The position numbers and the translations under genes were made by a program. Positions 1 through 9,439 of a stretch of 64,000 nt of DNA are shown piece by piece. Source of the DNA: Hyphomicrobiales bacterium (GTDB lineage Bacteria; Pseudomonadota; Alphaproteobacteria; Rhizobiales; Aestuariivirgaceae); the NCBI GenBank assembly GCA_025359265.1, contig JANYHB010000072.1:1-64000 (forward strand), read 5' to 3'. The stretch's first letter is position 1, and each line of letters starts with the position of its first letter. The notes beneath the pieces are model-generated. The model was not told the DNA's origin, did no database searches, and saw only the letters and a program-made list of their open reading frames with translations.

Positions 1-1
1 G

Positions 2-1837
2 GATTTCACTTCGCATTATTATAAGTCGATGCCGGACATTGAGAACGCTTCTGGGCAAGGCCATGTGAGAGACAACAGTTTCAATTTGGATATTGATGCC
101 GCCACCGCCAGATTGGCCAGCGGCGATGTGATCAAGCTGCGCTCGGGAAATTTTGATGCAGAAGATCTGCAGACCGCCGAGGTGCAAGCCAAGTTCTCAC
201 TGGATTTGGATGCCCCGCTTTCGGCCATGATTGCCGTGGCCAGCAACCCGGACATTAAAATGTTGACGCCAGAGCAAGTGGCCAGCCTTCCCAAAGCCAG
301 CGGCAATGGCAATGTGAAAATTCAATTGCAAATGCCGATGATCAAAGACCCGCCAAAAGAGCGGGTTTTGGTAAAAACTGAAGTGGCCCTGAAAGATGCA
401 ACGGTGAGCAACCTGGCACCCGGTGTTGATTTAACCAATGGCGACTTGGCCATCGCCTTTTCACAGGAACGCATAGATATTTCGGGGCCAGTCAAACTGA
501 ACGGCCAACCTGCCAAGATTGCCTGGACAAAGCCGCGCGATGCGGGCGAAGCCACCGCCCAAATCAGCGCCATATTGGATGAAAAATCACGCAGTAAACT
601 GGGCCTGAAGCTTGACGATTACATCACCGGACCCATTTCGATTGATGCCATGTTGAGCAAAGACCAGGCGAATAATCCGGTTTTTGATATCAAGGCCGAT
701 CTCTCACAGGCAGCCATGCGGCTGGCCACAATCAGTTGGACGCGCGCGCCGGTTGCCGGAACCACAGCCAGCTTCAAGCTGGTGAGCACAGAGCAGGGCC
801 GCAGCATTCGCAATTTCATTTTGGATGGCGAGGGCCTGCATTTGAAGGGGGCCATTGAGCTTTACAAAGACGGCAAGTTGAAAGCCGTGAACATGTCTGA
901 AATCAAATTGGATGAAGATAATGTGTTCAGCGTGCGGGCCATTCCCGGGGAAGACACCACTGATTTGACCATCACCGGCACCAACCTGGATGCCAGGCCT
1001 TATATCAAAGCCATTCTGGCACCGCCCAAACCCACCGGCCTGCCCAGTAAAAGCAATACGCAAGATTTCACCATGCGGGCACATTTTGATAAAGTGGCTG
1101 CCAATCGCGGCGAGATTCTCAAAAACGTTTCAGCCACTTTGCGCGCGCGCGGAGGGCGCATTGCTGAGGCCAATATTACCGGCAGTTTTGTGAACGGCCA
1201 AACCCTTACGGCAACAGTAGTGCCCACAGCAGAAGGCCGCCAATTGAAAGTGCGCAGCCCAGACGCGGGGTCGGCGCTGCGGGCCGCAAATTTTTATTCC
1301 AAAGTGGCGGGCGGGCTTCTCGATTTTTCGGCTTTGGTGGGCAATGAAGATGGCTCACCCTTGCGCAACGGCAATCTGACAATTCGCGGATTTGATGTGC
1401 GCGATGAAGCCACCTTGGGCCAGCTTGATCAGCGCGGCAAGCCCACCAAACCCGGCCCGCGCGCAGAGTCTGTGGCCTTTGAAATGCTATATCTGCCATT
1501 TTCAGCCGACGACAAATTCATCCGCTTTAAACAAGGTACGATCAGAGGCCCCACGGTGTGCGCAACCGCGGAAGGCGTGATCCGCAAAGCTGATAATGCG
1601 TTGGATATTTCCGGCACTGTGGTTCCGGCTTGTGGGGTTTCGCGGGCTTTAAACGCGGTTCCAATAATCGGCGATATTTTAAGTGGCGGCAACAATAACG
1701 AGGGCATCTTTGGTTTGACCTATGCCATGGGCGGCACTTTTGCTGACCCAAAAATTCAGCTGAATCCGCTGTCTGTTTTGGCGCCGGGCATATTCAGAAG
1801 GTTGTTTGACTTCAGCCCAAAAGGGGCCGCGCAATAA
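2..1837 (+). CDS. AsmA-like / YhdP-type envelope protein, 5' end cut by window
   Basis: The reading frame is open to the left edge, so the start and N-terminal membrane anchor are missing; about 611 codons remain. The visible part is a long run of short beta-rich units without cysteine-rich or catalytic motifs. It ends in the AsmA-like C-terminal region: an ATAEG stretch, a 'SGTVVPA' strand, then '[11 protein letters not shown]' and '[12 protein letters not shown]'. Proteins of this family are large, anchored in the inner membrane, and are thought to help move or organise lipid between membranes; that role is inferred from family. The last 26 bases overlap the 3' end of the convergent tyrS. 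Any ATG inside the window, such as the one at 29, is unlikely to be the true start. Confidence 0.8.
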   Translation, partial: DFTSHYYKSMPDIENASGQGHVRDNSFNLDIDAATARLASGDVIKLRSGNFDAEDLQTAEVQAKFSLDLDAPLSAMIAVASNPDIKMLTPEQVASLPKASGNGNVKIQLQMPMIKDPPKERVLVKTEVALKDATVSNLAPGVDLTNGDLAIAFSQERIDISGPVKLNGQPAKIAWTKPRDAGEATAQISAILDEKSRSKLGLKLDDYITGPISIDAMLSKDQANNPVFDIKADLSQAAMRLATISWTRAPVAGTTASFKLVSTEQGRSIRNFILDGEGLHLKGAIELYKDGKLKAVNMSEIKLDEDNVFSVRAIPGEDTTDLTITGTNLDARPYIKAILAPPKPTGLPSKSNTQDFTMRAHFDKVAANRGEILKNVSATLRARGGRIAEANITGSFVNGQTLTATVVPTAEGRQLKVRSPDAGSALRAANFYSKVAGGLLDFSALVGNEDGSPLRNGNLTIRGFDVRDEATLGQLDQRGKPTKPGPRAESVAFEMLYLPFSADDKFIRFKQGTIRGPTVCATAEGVIRKADNALDISGTVVPACGVSRALNAVPIIGDILSGGNNNEGIFGLTYAMGGTFADPKIQLNPLSVLAPGIFRRLFDFSPKGAAQ

Positions 1838-3077
1838 CCTGGCTTTGTCTGAGCAGCACGTGCTTCTTTTTGCCGAGTGATAGTTTGATTGCACCCTGGG
1901 CATTCAGCGCGGCCACCGACAGTACAAATTTATCATCTGCTACCGCTGCATCATTCACTTTCACCGCGCCGCCCGCAATGTTGCGTTTGGCATCGCCGTT
2001 TGATGAACATAGGCCAGCCGACACCAGCGCCAGCAAAATACTGGTGGGCAGGGAGATGATGACGGTGGGCAGCCCTTCGGCCGTGCCCCCTTCTTCAAAC
2101 GTTTGGCGCGCCGTTTCACTGGCCAGGCCTGCTGCCTCTGCACCGTGCACCATGGCGGTTGCTTGATCGGCTAAAATTTTCTTGGCCTCATTGATCTCTG
2201 CGCCGCCCAGGCTTTCAAGTTTGGCAACCTCGCTGAGCGGCACCTTGGTGAACAGCTTGAGGAAGCGGCCAACATCCGCATCTTCGGTGTTGCGCCAAAA
2301 CTGCCAGTAATCATAAGGCGTGCGCATATCAGCATTCAACCACACTGCACCCGCCGCCGTTTTGCCCATTTTAGCGCCTGATGCCAAAGTGATGAGCGGA
2401 GTGGTGAGGGCATAAAGTTGATGGGTGCCCATGCGGCGGCCAAGGTCTATGCCGTTGACGATGTTGCCCCATTGATCAGAACCGCCCATTTGCAAGTTAC
2501 AGCCTTCGCGTTTTGCCAGTTCAACAAAGTCATAAGCCTGCAGCACCATGTAGTTGAATTCAATGAAGGAAAGCTCGTGCTCACGGTCCAGCCGCAGCTT
2601 AACCGAATCCATCGCCAACATGCGGTTGACGCTGAAATGCTTACCCACATCACGCAGCATTTCGATCCAATTCAGCTTGGTGAGCCATTCGGCATTATCG
2701 GGCATGACCGCATCTTTGGGGTTGCTGCCGAATTTCAGAAATTTCGCAAACACCTGCTTCATGCCGGTTTTGTTTGTTTCGATATCGTCCAGAGAAAGAA
2801 TTTTGCGCGACTCATCCTTGCCCGAAGGATCACCCACCCGCGTGGTGCCGCCCCCCATCAGGGCAATGGATTTATTGCCGGTGTTTTGCAACCAGTGCAG
2901 CAGCATGATTTGCACGAGAGAGCCCACATGCAACGAGGCAGCCGTGCAATCAAAGCCGATATAGCCCACGGCTTTGCCCGCCGCAGCAAGCGCGTCCAGC
3001 CCGGCAAAATCCGAACATTGATGAATATAACCACGCTCTGCTAGCGTGTTAAGAAAGTCTGATTTATATTGCGCCAT
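1812..3077 (-). CDS. tyrS: Tyrosine--tRNA ligase
   Basis: This class I aminoacyl-tRNA synthetase charges tRNA-Tyr in the cytosol. The 421-residue length is normal for bacterial TyrRS. The HIGH-type signature is seen as HVGS at residues 50-53. Substrate-binding segments include '[13 protein letters not shown]' and '[10 protein letters not shown]'. The KMSKS loop is KMGKT at 236-240. The last part, roughly 350-421, reads as an S4-like RNA-binding domain ('GGAVKVND'). The gene runs opposite to anmK with only 21 bases between the two start codons, so its promoter must lie within or very close to anmK. Its 3' end overlaps the tail of the AsmA-like gene. Identification is secure. Confidence 0.97.
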   Translation of the reverse strand: MAQYKSDFLNTLAERGYIHQCSDFAGLDALAAAGKAVGYIGFDCTAASLHVGSLVQIMLLHWLQNTGNKSIALMGGGTTRVGDPSGKDESRKILSLDDIETNKTGMKQVFAKFLKFGSNPKDAVMPDNAEWLTKLNWIEMLRDVGKHFSVNRMLAMDSVKLRLDREHELSFIEFNYMVLQAYDFVELAKREGCNLQMGGSDQWGNIVNGIDLGRRMGTHQLYALTTPLITLASGAKMGKTAAGAVWLNADMRTPYDYWQFWRNTEDADVGRFLKLFTKVPLSEVAKLESLGGAEINEAKKILADQATAMVHGAEAAGLASETARQTFEEGGTAEGLPTVIISLPTSILLALVSAGLCSSNGDAKRNIAGGAVKVNDAAVADDKFVLSVAALNAQGAIKLSLGKKKHVLLRQSQVIARPLLG

Positions 3078-3098
3078 GATGCGGGCCTCATAACATAG

Positions 3099-4232
3099 GT
3101 GGCAAACTTGTCAAAAACCCTTCGCGCTCTTGGCCTGATGTCTGGCACGTCATTGGACGGGATCGACGTGGCCCTGTTGGAAACCGATGGCGAGCACATC
3201 GTGCGGCGCGGCCCCACGCACACTTACGCTTATGATGCACTCCAGCAGCAAACATTGCGCCAGGCTTTGCAAGACGCCGCAGGGATTGCACGGCGCGAAC
3301 AACGGCCGGGGAGCCTGGCCCGCGTTGAAGCAGAGTTAACCCAATGGCATGCCAAAGCTGTTGCGGCGTTTCTTTCGCAAAATGGTTTAAGCGATTCAAA
3401 CATCGACGTAATTGGCTTTCACGGGCAAACGGTGTTGCACAGGCCAGACGCGCACCTCACCATACAGTTGGGTGATGGTGCAGCACTGGCCGATGCCACG
3501 GGCATTGCTGTGGTTTATGACATGCGTGCGGCTGATGTGGCCGCCGGCGGGCAGGGCGCACCACTGGTGCCGATTTACCATGCGGCGCTTGCACCAACGA
3601 GGCCCTGCGCTTTTGTGAATATCGGTGGTGTTGCCAATGTCACGTTTGTTGGCAGCGAAGGCGGACTTTTGGCTTTCGATACGGGCCCGGGCAATGCGCT
3701 CATCAATGATTGGATGATGAAACACCAAGGTTTGGCCTTTGACGCAGGCGGCGAAGCTTGCTTGGAGGGCAAGGTTTCACGAAAACATTTGGACCTCGCC
3801 TCGGCCCACTTATTTTTTTCCCAAAGACCACCGAAGTCGCTTGATCGCAACAGCTTTGCCAAACTGGATTTCAACGAATTATCCTTTGCGGATGGGGCCG
3901 CAACCTTGGCTGCGTTTACTGCCCACAGCATTGCCAAATCGGCCATGTGGCATGGTGAGGTTCCGCAGCAGTGGATTATTTGCGGCGGCGGCAGGCATAA
4001 CGCTGCAATCATGAAAAATTTATCAGCACTTCTGCCGCATGTCACATCAGCTGAGGCCATCGGCCTGAATGGCGACAGCATGGAAGCGGAAGCCTGGGCT
4101 TACCTCGCGGTGCGATCGCTGCGGGGGTTGCCACTCTCATACCCCACGACCACTGGCGTGCCGAAACCATTGACGGGTGGAATTTATTCAGCCGACCATC
4201 GTTCAAAGATAGCCGGACTGAATGAGCGATGA
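3099..4232 (+). CDS. anmK: Anhydro-N-acetylmuramic acid kinase
   Basis: AnmK phosphorylates and opens 1,6-anhydro-MurNAc released from the cell wall, giving MurNAc-6-phosphate for peptidoglycan recycling. The family signature MSGTSLDG is at residues 14-21, followed by the ASKHA-fold phosphate and ATP segments '[11 protein letters not shown]', '[10 protein letters not shown]', 'FDTGPGN' and 'ICGGGRHN'. The length of 377 residues fits the family. The start is a GTG, the first initiation codon in frame after the tyrS divergence point; no better downstream start with a clear ribosome site was found. It is tail-to-tail with the His/Met-rich mini-gene, 7 bases apart. tyrS next to anmK is a familiar alphaproteobacterial pairing. 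Confidence 0.95.
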   Translation: MANLSKTLRALGLMSGTSLDGIDVALLETDGEHIVRRGPTHTYAYDALQQQTLRQALQDAAGIARREQRPGSLARVEAELTQWHAKAVAAFLSQNGLSDSNIDVIGFHGQTVLHRPDAHLTIQLGDGAALADATGIAVVYDMRAADVAAGGQGAPLVPIYHAALAPTRPCAFVNIGGVANVTFVGSEGGLLAFDTGPGNALINDWMMKHQGLAFDAGGEACLEGKVSRKHLDLASAHLFFSQRPPKSLDRNSFAKLDFNELSFADGAATLAAFTAHSIAKSAMWHGEVPQQWIICGGGRHNAAIMKNLSALLPHVTSAEAIGLNGDSMEAEAWAYLAVRSLRGLPLSYPTTTGVPKPLTGGIYSADHRSKIAGLNER

Positions 4233-4239
4233 GAACCGA

Positions 4240-4443
4240 TTAGTATTTCATCATGTGTTTCATCATATGATGCCTCATATGGTGCCGATGCTTTTTCTTC
4301 ATGCCGAACGTGGCGCTCTTATGCAGGGTTTTGGCACTATCAGTTGCACCAGGCATTGGTGCTGGCGCGGCCTGAGCCACCGTGCTGGCGGCAAAGATGC
4401 CAAGACCAACCAGCGTTGCCAGCATTATTTTGGAAATTTTCAT
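4240..4443 (-). CDS. Small exported His/Met-rich protein
   Basis: This is a 67-residue protein with an N-terminal Sec signal (MKISKIMLATLVGLGIF, then a small-residue AQA site near residue 24). The C-terminal third is packed with histidine, methionine and lysine ('KKKHRHHMRHHMMKHMMKY'). The start at 4443 is preferred over an in-frame ATG 27 bases upstream, because AAGGAG lies at 4449-4454, correctly spaced. The mature peptide would be only about 43 residues. A metal-binding role (copper, silver or another soft metal) in the periplasm is inferred from composition only; no named family is recognised. It lies between convergent anmK and a separately oriented exporter gene, so context gives no help. 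Confidence 0.75.
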   Translation of the reverse strand: MKISKIMLATLVGLGIFAASTVAQAAPAPMPGATDSAKTLHKSATFGMKKKHRHHMRHHMMKHMMKY

Positions 4444-4547
4444 GACATTCTCCTTGTTTGCCCTCGCCAATCAAGGGTTGAGAATTGAATGTTTGAAATG
4501 GCATTTGGTTCCGTCTGTGGTGGTTGAGAAACTGGAATGCGCGATCT

Positions 4548-5474
4548 TCAACCAAGGTGGCGCTGCGGCCTGATCCACCGCAAGGCGCGCCCGTCAATAA
4601 TTGCCAATGCTAAAATGATCATAACCCCACCGATGAATTGATTTACGCTCAAGGTTTCATGCAGAACGGCAACGCCCAGAATTACAGCAGAGATTGGCAC
4701 CAGCATGGTCACCAGAACTGTAAAACTTGGGCCCGCGGTGTTGATCAGTTTAAAGAAAATAAGATAAGCCACAGCGGTTGAAAGTGTGGCGATGGCGACG
4801 AGTGCGGCCCACGTGCTGCTGCTGGCCGAAAAATAAAGTGCTGGCGTTGAAAACCCAAAAGCCAAAATCCCCATCACGACTGCAGAAACCGTGAGCTGGC
4901 ACGTGGCGGTTGTCATCGCGGGTATGCCCACCAGCATGGCTTTTGACCAAGGTGTTGAGAGCCCATAACAGCATGAAGCAAATGCCACAGCGAAAATGCC
5001 CAGGGACTGCATGCCCAGATCTCCAAAATTGCCGCCTTGGAGAATGATCACGCCCACCAGGCCCAGCAGCAAGGCAATGCCCTTGCGCAAACTCAGGCCT
5101 TCAAGCCCGAAGGCCGCCATGAACACCGCACCGAACATGGGCGTTGTGGCGTTGATCACGGCTGCCAGGCCAGAGCCGATATAGTGCTGGCCCCATGCGA
5201 TTGCGGTGAACGGCAGAATATTGTTGAGCACCGCCATGCCGCCGCACGCCACCCAGGTTTTAAGATCGCGCGGCAAAGGCCCTTGGTTGAAAAGATGAAC
5301 GGGGATGAGGATGAGCGCGGCAAGACCGACACGCGCAAAGACGATGAGCAAGGCCGGTAAATCATGCACAGCAATGCCCACAAAGAAAAACGATCCACCC
5401 CAGATGAGAGAAAGCAGGAAAAGCAGGCCCCAGGATTTTGAATCGATTTTTGCTTCGGTCATTTTGCATTCCAT
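4548..5474 (-). CDS. EamA-family (drug/metabolite) transporter
   Basis: This is an inner-membrane protein of 308 residues with about ten hydrophobic helices arranged as two EamA repeats, roughly residues 15-140 and 155-300. The first helix shows the 'LLSLIWGGSFFF' motif typical of the family. Members export small metabolites or toxic compounds; the substrate cannot be read from sequence. A second ATG four codons in (5462, MTEAKID) is an equally plausible start. The gene ends about 100 bases before the His/Met-rich mini-gene on the same strand. Its own promoter would lie in the 70 bases between it and the hydrolase gene. Confidence 0.9.
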   Translation of the reverse strand: MECKMTEAKIDSKSWGLLFLLSLIWGGSFFFVGIAVHDLPALLIVFARVGLAALILIPVHLFNQGPLPRDLKTWVACGGMAVLNNILPFTAIAWGQHYIGSGLAAVINATTPMFGAVFMAAFGLEGLSLRKGIALLLGLVGVIILQGGNFGDLGMQSLGIFAVAFASCCYGLSTPWSKAMLVGIPAMTTATCQLTVSAVVMGILAFGFSTPALYFSASSSTWAALVAIATLSTAVAYLIFFKLINTAGPSFTVLVTMLVPISAVILGVAVLHETLSVNQFIGGVMIILALAIIDGRALRWIRPQRHLG

Positions 5475-5542
5475 GTTTCAATGCCGTCACACACGGGCGT
5501 TCTGCATGGCTTACCCAAGCAAAGCGCAGCCCGCCACCCGGT

Positions 5543-6190
5543 TTACCCCTCCAGCGTCAACCGTTTATCCACATAGTCGGCGCAAATCTTGGCCAGCTCT
5601 TCGACGCGGTCTTGGAAGAAGTGGTTCGCATCGGGCATGACCTTATGTTCGATGGTAATGCCTTTTTGGGTTTTCAATTTTGAAACCAACGTGTGCACGG
5701 CCTCAGGCGAAGTGACGGTATCTTTGCCGCCATTCACAAACAAACCGGAAGCGGGGCAGGGTGCCAAGAACGAGAAATCATAATGTTTGGCTAAAGGTGC
5801 AATGGAGATGAAACCAGATATCTCTGGCCGCCGCATGAGCAGCTGCATGGAAATCCACGCGCCAAAGGAAACACCGGCAATCCAGCAGATCTTGCTTTCG
5901 CGGTTGAAGCTTTGCAACCAATCCAGCGCCGAAGCGGCATCGGCCAATTCACCAGCCCCATTATCAAACATGCCCTGGCTGCGGCCCACGCCGCGGAAGT
6001 TAAACCGCAATACGGAAAAGCCGCGCGATTGGAACATTTGATATAGCGAATGCACGATTTGATTGTTCATCGTGCCGCCGAAGGTGGGGTGCGGATGCAG
6101 CACAATGGCGATGGGCGCACCGGAGGCCTTGGCCTGATTATAGCGCGCTTCGATGCGGCCGGCAGGCCCGTTGAAAATCACTTCTGGCAT
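5543..6190 (-). CDS. Alpha/beta hydrolase (dienelactone-hydrolase-like)
   Basis: This 215-residue cytosolic protein has an alpha/beta hydrolase fold. The early strand 'IAIVLHPHPTFGGT' holds the oxyanion region, the nucleophile elbow is GVSFG with Ser108, and the acid and base are Asp157 ('GGKDTV') and His190 ('DANHFF'). The 'LRFNFRGVGRSQG' segment is typical of the small hydrolase family often annotated as dienelactone-hydrolase-related or as CocE/NonD esterases. The substrate is unknown. The gene diverges from iscR across a 188-base region that carries the iscR promoter, but the IscR box lies closer to this gene's start than to iscR. An effect of IscR on this gene is possible but unproven. 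Confidence 0.9.
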   Translation of the reverse strand: MPEVIFNGPAGRIEARYNQAKASGAPIAIVLHPHPTFGGTMNNQIVHSLYQMFQSRGFSVLRFNFRGVGRSQGMFDNGAGELADAASALDWLQSFNRESKICWIAGVSFGAWISMQLLMRRPEISGFISIAPLAKHYDFSFLAPCPASGLFVNGGKDTVTSPEAVHTLVSKLKTQKGITIEHKVMPDANHFFQDRVEELAKICADYVDKRLTLEG

Positions 6191-6236
6191 GGTGTTTTAT
6201 AATAATCCTATTTGCAATCCTGCGGTGCGCGATCAA

Positions 6237-6261
6237 ATAGTTGACTAATGCACTCGGATTT
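6237..6261 (+). promoter_or_regulatory. Putative IscR type-1 binding site
   Basis: Positions 6237-6261 match the E. coli IscR type-1 consensus (ATASYYGACTRWWWYAGTCRRSTAT, recalled from the literature) at 21 of 25 positions by hand alignment. The left half reads ATAGTTGACT and the right half ACTCGG. The site covers the -35 hexamer of the iscR promoter, the usual arrangement for repression by cluster-loaded IscR. This is strong for a by-eye match, but the recognition code of the alphaproteobacterial protein may differ. Confidence 0.65.
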
Positions 6262-6269
6262 ATTATTTG
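6241..6269 (+). promoter_or_regulatory. Probable promoter of the iscR-suf operon
   Basis: TTGACT at 6241-6246 is five of six to the sigma-70 -35 box. It is followed after 17 bases by TATTTG (6264-6269), with alternative AT-rich -10 registers in the same run. Transcription would begin near 6276, leaving a leader of about 100 bases before iscR. The -35 box lies inside the IscR site. Confidence 0.5.
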
Positions 6270-6345
6270 TCGATGAAACAGCACAATTCTTCTCACTCTT
6301 GGCGAGGGAGTTGGGGCGCTTTAGCACGATGCGGGGGGCAAAAAG

Positions 6346-6365
6346 CAAGCCTTTCGTGAGGCTTG
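6346..6365 (+). promoter_or_regulatory. Hairpin next to the iscR ribosome-binding site
   Basis: A perfect 7-base-pair inverted repeat (6346-6352 with 6359-6365, loop TTCGTG) ends directly before the purine-rich ribosome site around 6365-6372. It may affect translation or stability of the iscR leader. There is no U-run, so it is not a terminator. Confidence 0.4.
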
Positions 6366-6378
6366 GAAGGGAAACGTC

Positions 6379-6846
6379 ATGAAAATGAGCACCAAAGGCC
6401 GCTATGCCGTGATGGCCATGATTGATATCGGCGAAAACAGCGCCGGAAAGCCCGTGTCATTATCTGATATTGCTGAACGCCAAGACATCAGCCAGGAATA
6501 CCTGGAACAGCTATTCAGCAAACTGCGCCGGGCGGGCTTGGTGACTTCTGCGCGTGGGCCAGGCGGCGGCTATGTGTTGGCCCGCGCCCCAGATGAAATT
6601 GCCATGTCAGACGTTATCCAAGCCGCGGATGAAGAATTGAAAGTGACGCGCTGTTCGGGCGACGCCGTGCTGGGCTGCGTGAGGGGTGAGCGTTGCAGCG
6701 CCCATGACCTGTGGAGCAGCATGGGCCGCCAGCTGATGCACTTTCTGGAAAGTGTGACGCTGGACGATGTTGTGTGCAAACGCAACCTCGCACTGGCCTC
6801 CTCCATCAAGCAGGCCAAAGACCGCCATGTGAGGCCTTTGGCGTGA
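6379..6846 (+). CDS. iscR: Rrf2-family Fe-S cluster regulator, IscR type
   Basis: This 155-residue winged-helix regulator senses Fe-S status and controls cluster assembly genes. The Rrf2 N-terminus 'KMSTKGRYAVMAM' and recognition-helix region 'SQEYLEQLFSKLRRAGLV' are present, followed by 'SARGPGGGY'. Three candidate cluster cysteines are at 92, 100 and 106, followed by 'SAHDLW'. E. coli IscR has them at 92, 98 and 104, so the first gap here is two residues longer. The gene heads the suf operon, its stop overlaps the next gene by GTGA, and an IscR-like box covers its promoter, suggesting autoregulation. RirA, another Rrf2 iron regulator in rhizobia, is an alternative name, but the context and sequence favour IscR. 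Confidence 0.9.
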   Translation: MKMSTKGRYAVMAMIDIGENSAGKPVSLSDIAERQDISQEYLEQLFSKLRRAGLVTSARGPGGGYVLARAPDEIAMSDVIQAADEELKVTRCSGDAVLGCVRGERCSAHDLWSSMGRQLMHFLESVTLDDVVCKRNLALASSIKQAKDRHVRPLA

Positions 6847-7925
6847 GAACTTATCTTGACCATAATGCCACCAGCCCGCTGCGCCCAGCGGTGAAGGCAG
6901 CGATGCTTGCGGCCATGGAAATTGGCGGCAATGCCTCTTCCATTCACGCTGAGGGCAGGGCGGCACACAAGCTGATGGATGATGCGCGCGAGAAGCTGGC
7001 CTTTTGGCTGGGTTGCTTGCCGCAGATGATCGCCTTTACCAGTGGCGGAACCGAGGCCAATAATATGGCGCTGCGGGGGGTTGCGGTGGATCGCCTTTTG
7101 GTTTCGGCGATTGAACATCCCTCAGTGATGGCGGCGGCGAGAGCTTCAGGTAAAAAAGTTGAAATCATCCCCGTGGATCAATTTGGCCGCGTTGAAATGG
7201 CGGCGTTGGAGAAACTGCTGGTTGGCGGCAGGGCGCTGGTTTCGGTGATGATGGCCAACAATGAAACGGGTGTGATCCAGCCCATCTCTGAGATTGCGGG
7301 CCTGGTTCACGCCGCAGGTTCACTGCTGCATGTGGACGCCGTGCAAGGCGTTGGCAAGCGCCAGGTAAATTTTGGTTTGCTGGGCGTTGATCTGCTGACG
7401 GTGGCCGCGCATAAAGTGGGCGGGCCAACCGGCATCGGCGCTTTGATCATTCGCGATGGCCTGGTGGTTGAGCCATTGTTACACGGTGGTGGCCAAGAGC
7501 TGCGCCGCCGCGCTGGCACCGAAAACCTGATCAACATCGCCGGCTTTGCCGCCTTGGCTGATGTGCCGCAGCTTGATGCAAATGACGTGAACAACCGGCT
7601 TGAAGCCTCACTTGAGGGGGCAACGATATTCAGCGGCGGCGCTGCACGCCTTGGCAACACCACGTGTTTTGCGATCCGTGGGCTGAGTGCCGAAACCTTG
7701 CTGATGAAATATGATCTGGAAGGCATCGCGGTTTCATCTGGCTCAGCCTGTTCTTCCGGCAAAGTGGGGCCCAGCCACGTGTTGCAAGCCATGGGCGTGG
7801 CACCTGATCTGGCGCGCTCTGCCATTCGTATCTCTTCAGGGTGGAACACCACTGAAACCGACATTCAACATTTCATTTCAATCACTCAAAAATTCAGGGC
7901 GCGGGCTTCCGCGAAGGCAGCATAA
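6843..7925 (+). CDS. Cysteine desulfurase, NifS/IscS class
   Basis: This PLP enzyme takes sulfur from cysteine for cluster assembly. It has 360 residues from a GTG at 6843 that overlaps the iscR stop (GTGA); in-frame codons further upstream lie inside iscR and lack family similarity. Landmarks are '[12 protein letters not shown]' at the N-terminus, the PLP lysine Lys191 in '[12 protein letters not shown]', and the active-site Cys303 in '[17 protein letters not shown]', on the long loop typical of the NifS/IscS group. It is the first of two desulfurases in this operon; sufS is the second. Which one serves SufBCD cannot be told from sequence, although SufS is the expected partner. Confidence 0.93.
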   Translation: MRTYLDHNATSPLRPAVKAAMLAAMEIGGNASSIHAEGRAAHKLMDDAREKLAFWLGCLPQMIAFTSGGTEANNMALRGVAVDRLLVSAIEHPSVMAAARASGKKVEIIPVDQFGRVEMAALEKLLVGGRALVSVMMANNETGVIQPISEIAGLVHAAGSLLHVDAVQGVGKRQVNFGLLGVDLLTVAAHKVGGPTGIGALIIRDGLVVEPLLHGGGQELRRRAGTENLINIAGFAALADVPQLDANDVNNRLEASLEGATIFSGGAARLGNTTCFAIRGLSAETLLMKYDLEGIAVSSGSACSSGKVGPSHVLQAMGVAPDLARSAIRISSGWNTTETDIQHFISITQKFRARASAKAA

Positions 7926-9439
7926 TGGCTGATCAAGACACCATAAACCTCGTCAAAACCATTGAGGTTGATAAATATAAATATGGCTTCGAAACCGACA
8001 TCGAAAGCGAATACGCGCCCAAGGGTTTGAACGAAGATATCGTGCGCTTCATTTCAAACAAGAAGGGCGAACCCGCCTGGATGCTGGAGTGGCGGCTGGA
8101 AGCCTACCGCGTTTGGCAACAGATGGATGAACCCACGTGGGCCCGTGTGCACTATCCTAAAATTGATTTTCAGGATTTGTATTATTACGCGGCACCAAAA
8201 TCCATGTCGGCACCCAAGTCGCTTGACGAAATTGATCCCAAACTTTTGGAGACCTATGCCAAGCTGGGCATTCCGCTGAAGGAGCAGGAAATCCTTGCCG
8301 GTGTGCGCAAACAAGGCGAGAAGAGCAAGCTGGATGATGAAGGCAATGAGATCAACGAGTCTCGCGTGGCCGTTGATGCAGTGTTTGACTCCGTTTCGGT
8401 TGTCACCACCTTCAAGGATGAACTGGCCAAGGCTGGCGTGATCTTTTGTTCAATTTCTGAGGCGCTGCGTGAGCACCCGGAACTGGTGCGGAAATATCTG
8501 GGCAGTGTTGTGCCGCAGGGCGATAATTATTATGCCGCCCTCAACGCCGCGGTGTTTTCTGATGGCTCTTTCGTCTACGTGCCACCGGGTGTGCGCTGCC
8601 CGATGGAGCTTTCCACCTATTTCCGCATGAACGCCAAAAACACCGGGCAGTTTGAGCGCACCTTGATCATCGCAGACAAAGGTTCTTACGTGAGCTATCT
8701 CGAAGGCTGTACCGCACCCATGCGCGAGCAAAGCCAGCTGCACGCCGCCGTGGTGGAACTGATCGCGCATGATGATGCCGAAATCAAATACTCCACCGTG
8801 CAGAATTGGTATCCGGGTGATGCCGAAGGCAAAGGCGGCATTTATAATTTCGTGACCAAGCGCGGCGACTGCCGGGGCGACCGCTCCAAAATTTCATGGA
8901 CGCAAGTGGAAACCGGCTCGGCCATCACATGGAAATATCCGTCTTGCATTTTGCGTGGCGAAAGTTCGCGCGGCGAATTCTATTCCATCGCCATTTCCAA
9001 TGGCAGGCAGCAGGTGGACAGCGGCACCAAGATGATTCACCTGGGCAAGAATTCCTCCAGCCGCATCATCGCGAAAGGCATAGCCGCAGGCCGGAGTGAC
9101 AACACCTATCGCGGATTGGTGAGCGCCCACCGCAAAGCCACCAATGCCCGCAACTTCACGCAGTGTGACTCACTGTTGATCGGCGATCAATGCGGCGCGC
9201 ATACGGTGCCTTATATTGAGGCCAAGACTTCGACAGCGCAATTCGAACATGAGGCCACCACCTCCAAGATCAGTGATGACCAGATGTTCTACTGCATGTC
9301 GCGTGGCCTGTCGCAGGAGGAGTCTGTCGCGCTGATCGTCAACGGCTTCGTGCGCGACGTGCTGCAACAACTGCCGATGGAGTTTATGGCGGAGACACAG
9401 AAATTGATTGGGATTTCACTGGAGGGGAGTGTTGGATGA
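7925..9439 (+). CDS. sufB: Fe-S cluster assembly scaffold SufB
   Basis: SufB is the core scaffold subunit of the SufBC2D complex, on which [4Fe-4S] clusters are built in the cytosol. The 504-residue length and full-length similarity are typical: '[24 protein letters not shown]' region at the N-terminus, '[18 protein letters not shown]', 'YLEGCTAP', '[26 protein letters not shown]' region, and C-terminal '[18 protein letters not shown]'. The start ATG shares one base with the upstream stop (TAATG). The ribosome site would lie inside the desulfurase gene. Downstream is an unexpected gene (orf148) where sufC normally follows. Confidence 0.97.
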   Translation: MADQDTINLVKTIEVDKYKYGFETDIESEYAPKGLNEDIVRFISNKKGEPAWMLEWRLEAYRVWQQMDEPTWARVHYPKIDFQDLYYYAAPKSMSAPKSLDEIDPKLLETYAKLGIPLKEQEILAGVRKQGEKSKLDDEGNEINESRVAVDAVFDSVSVVTTFKDELAKAGVIFCSISEALREHPELVRKYLGSVVPQGDNYYAALNAAVFSDGSFVYVPPGVRCPMELSTYFRMNAKNTGQFERTLIIADKGSYVSYLEGCTAPMREQSQLHAAVVELIAHDDAEIKYSTVQNWYPGDAEGKGGIYNFVTKRGDCRGDRSKISWTQVETGSAITWKYPSCILRGESSRGEFYSIAISNGRQQVDSGTKMIHLGKNSSSRIIAKGIAAGRSDNTYRGLVSAHRKATNARNFTQCDSLLIGDQCGAHTVPYIEAKTSTAQFEHEATTSKISDDQMFYCMSRGLSQEESVALIVNGFVRDVLQQLPMEFMAETQKLIGISLEGSVG

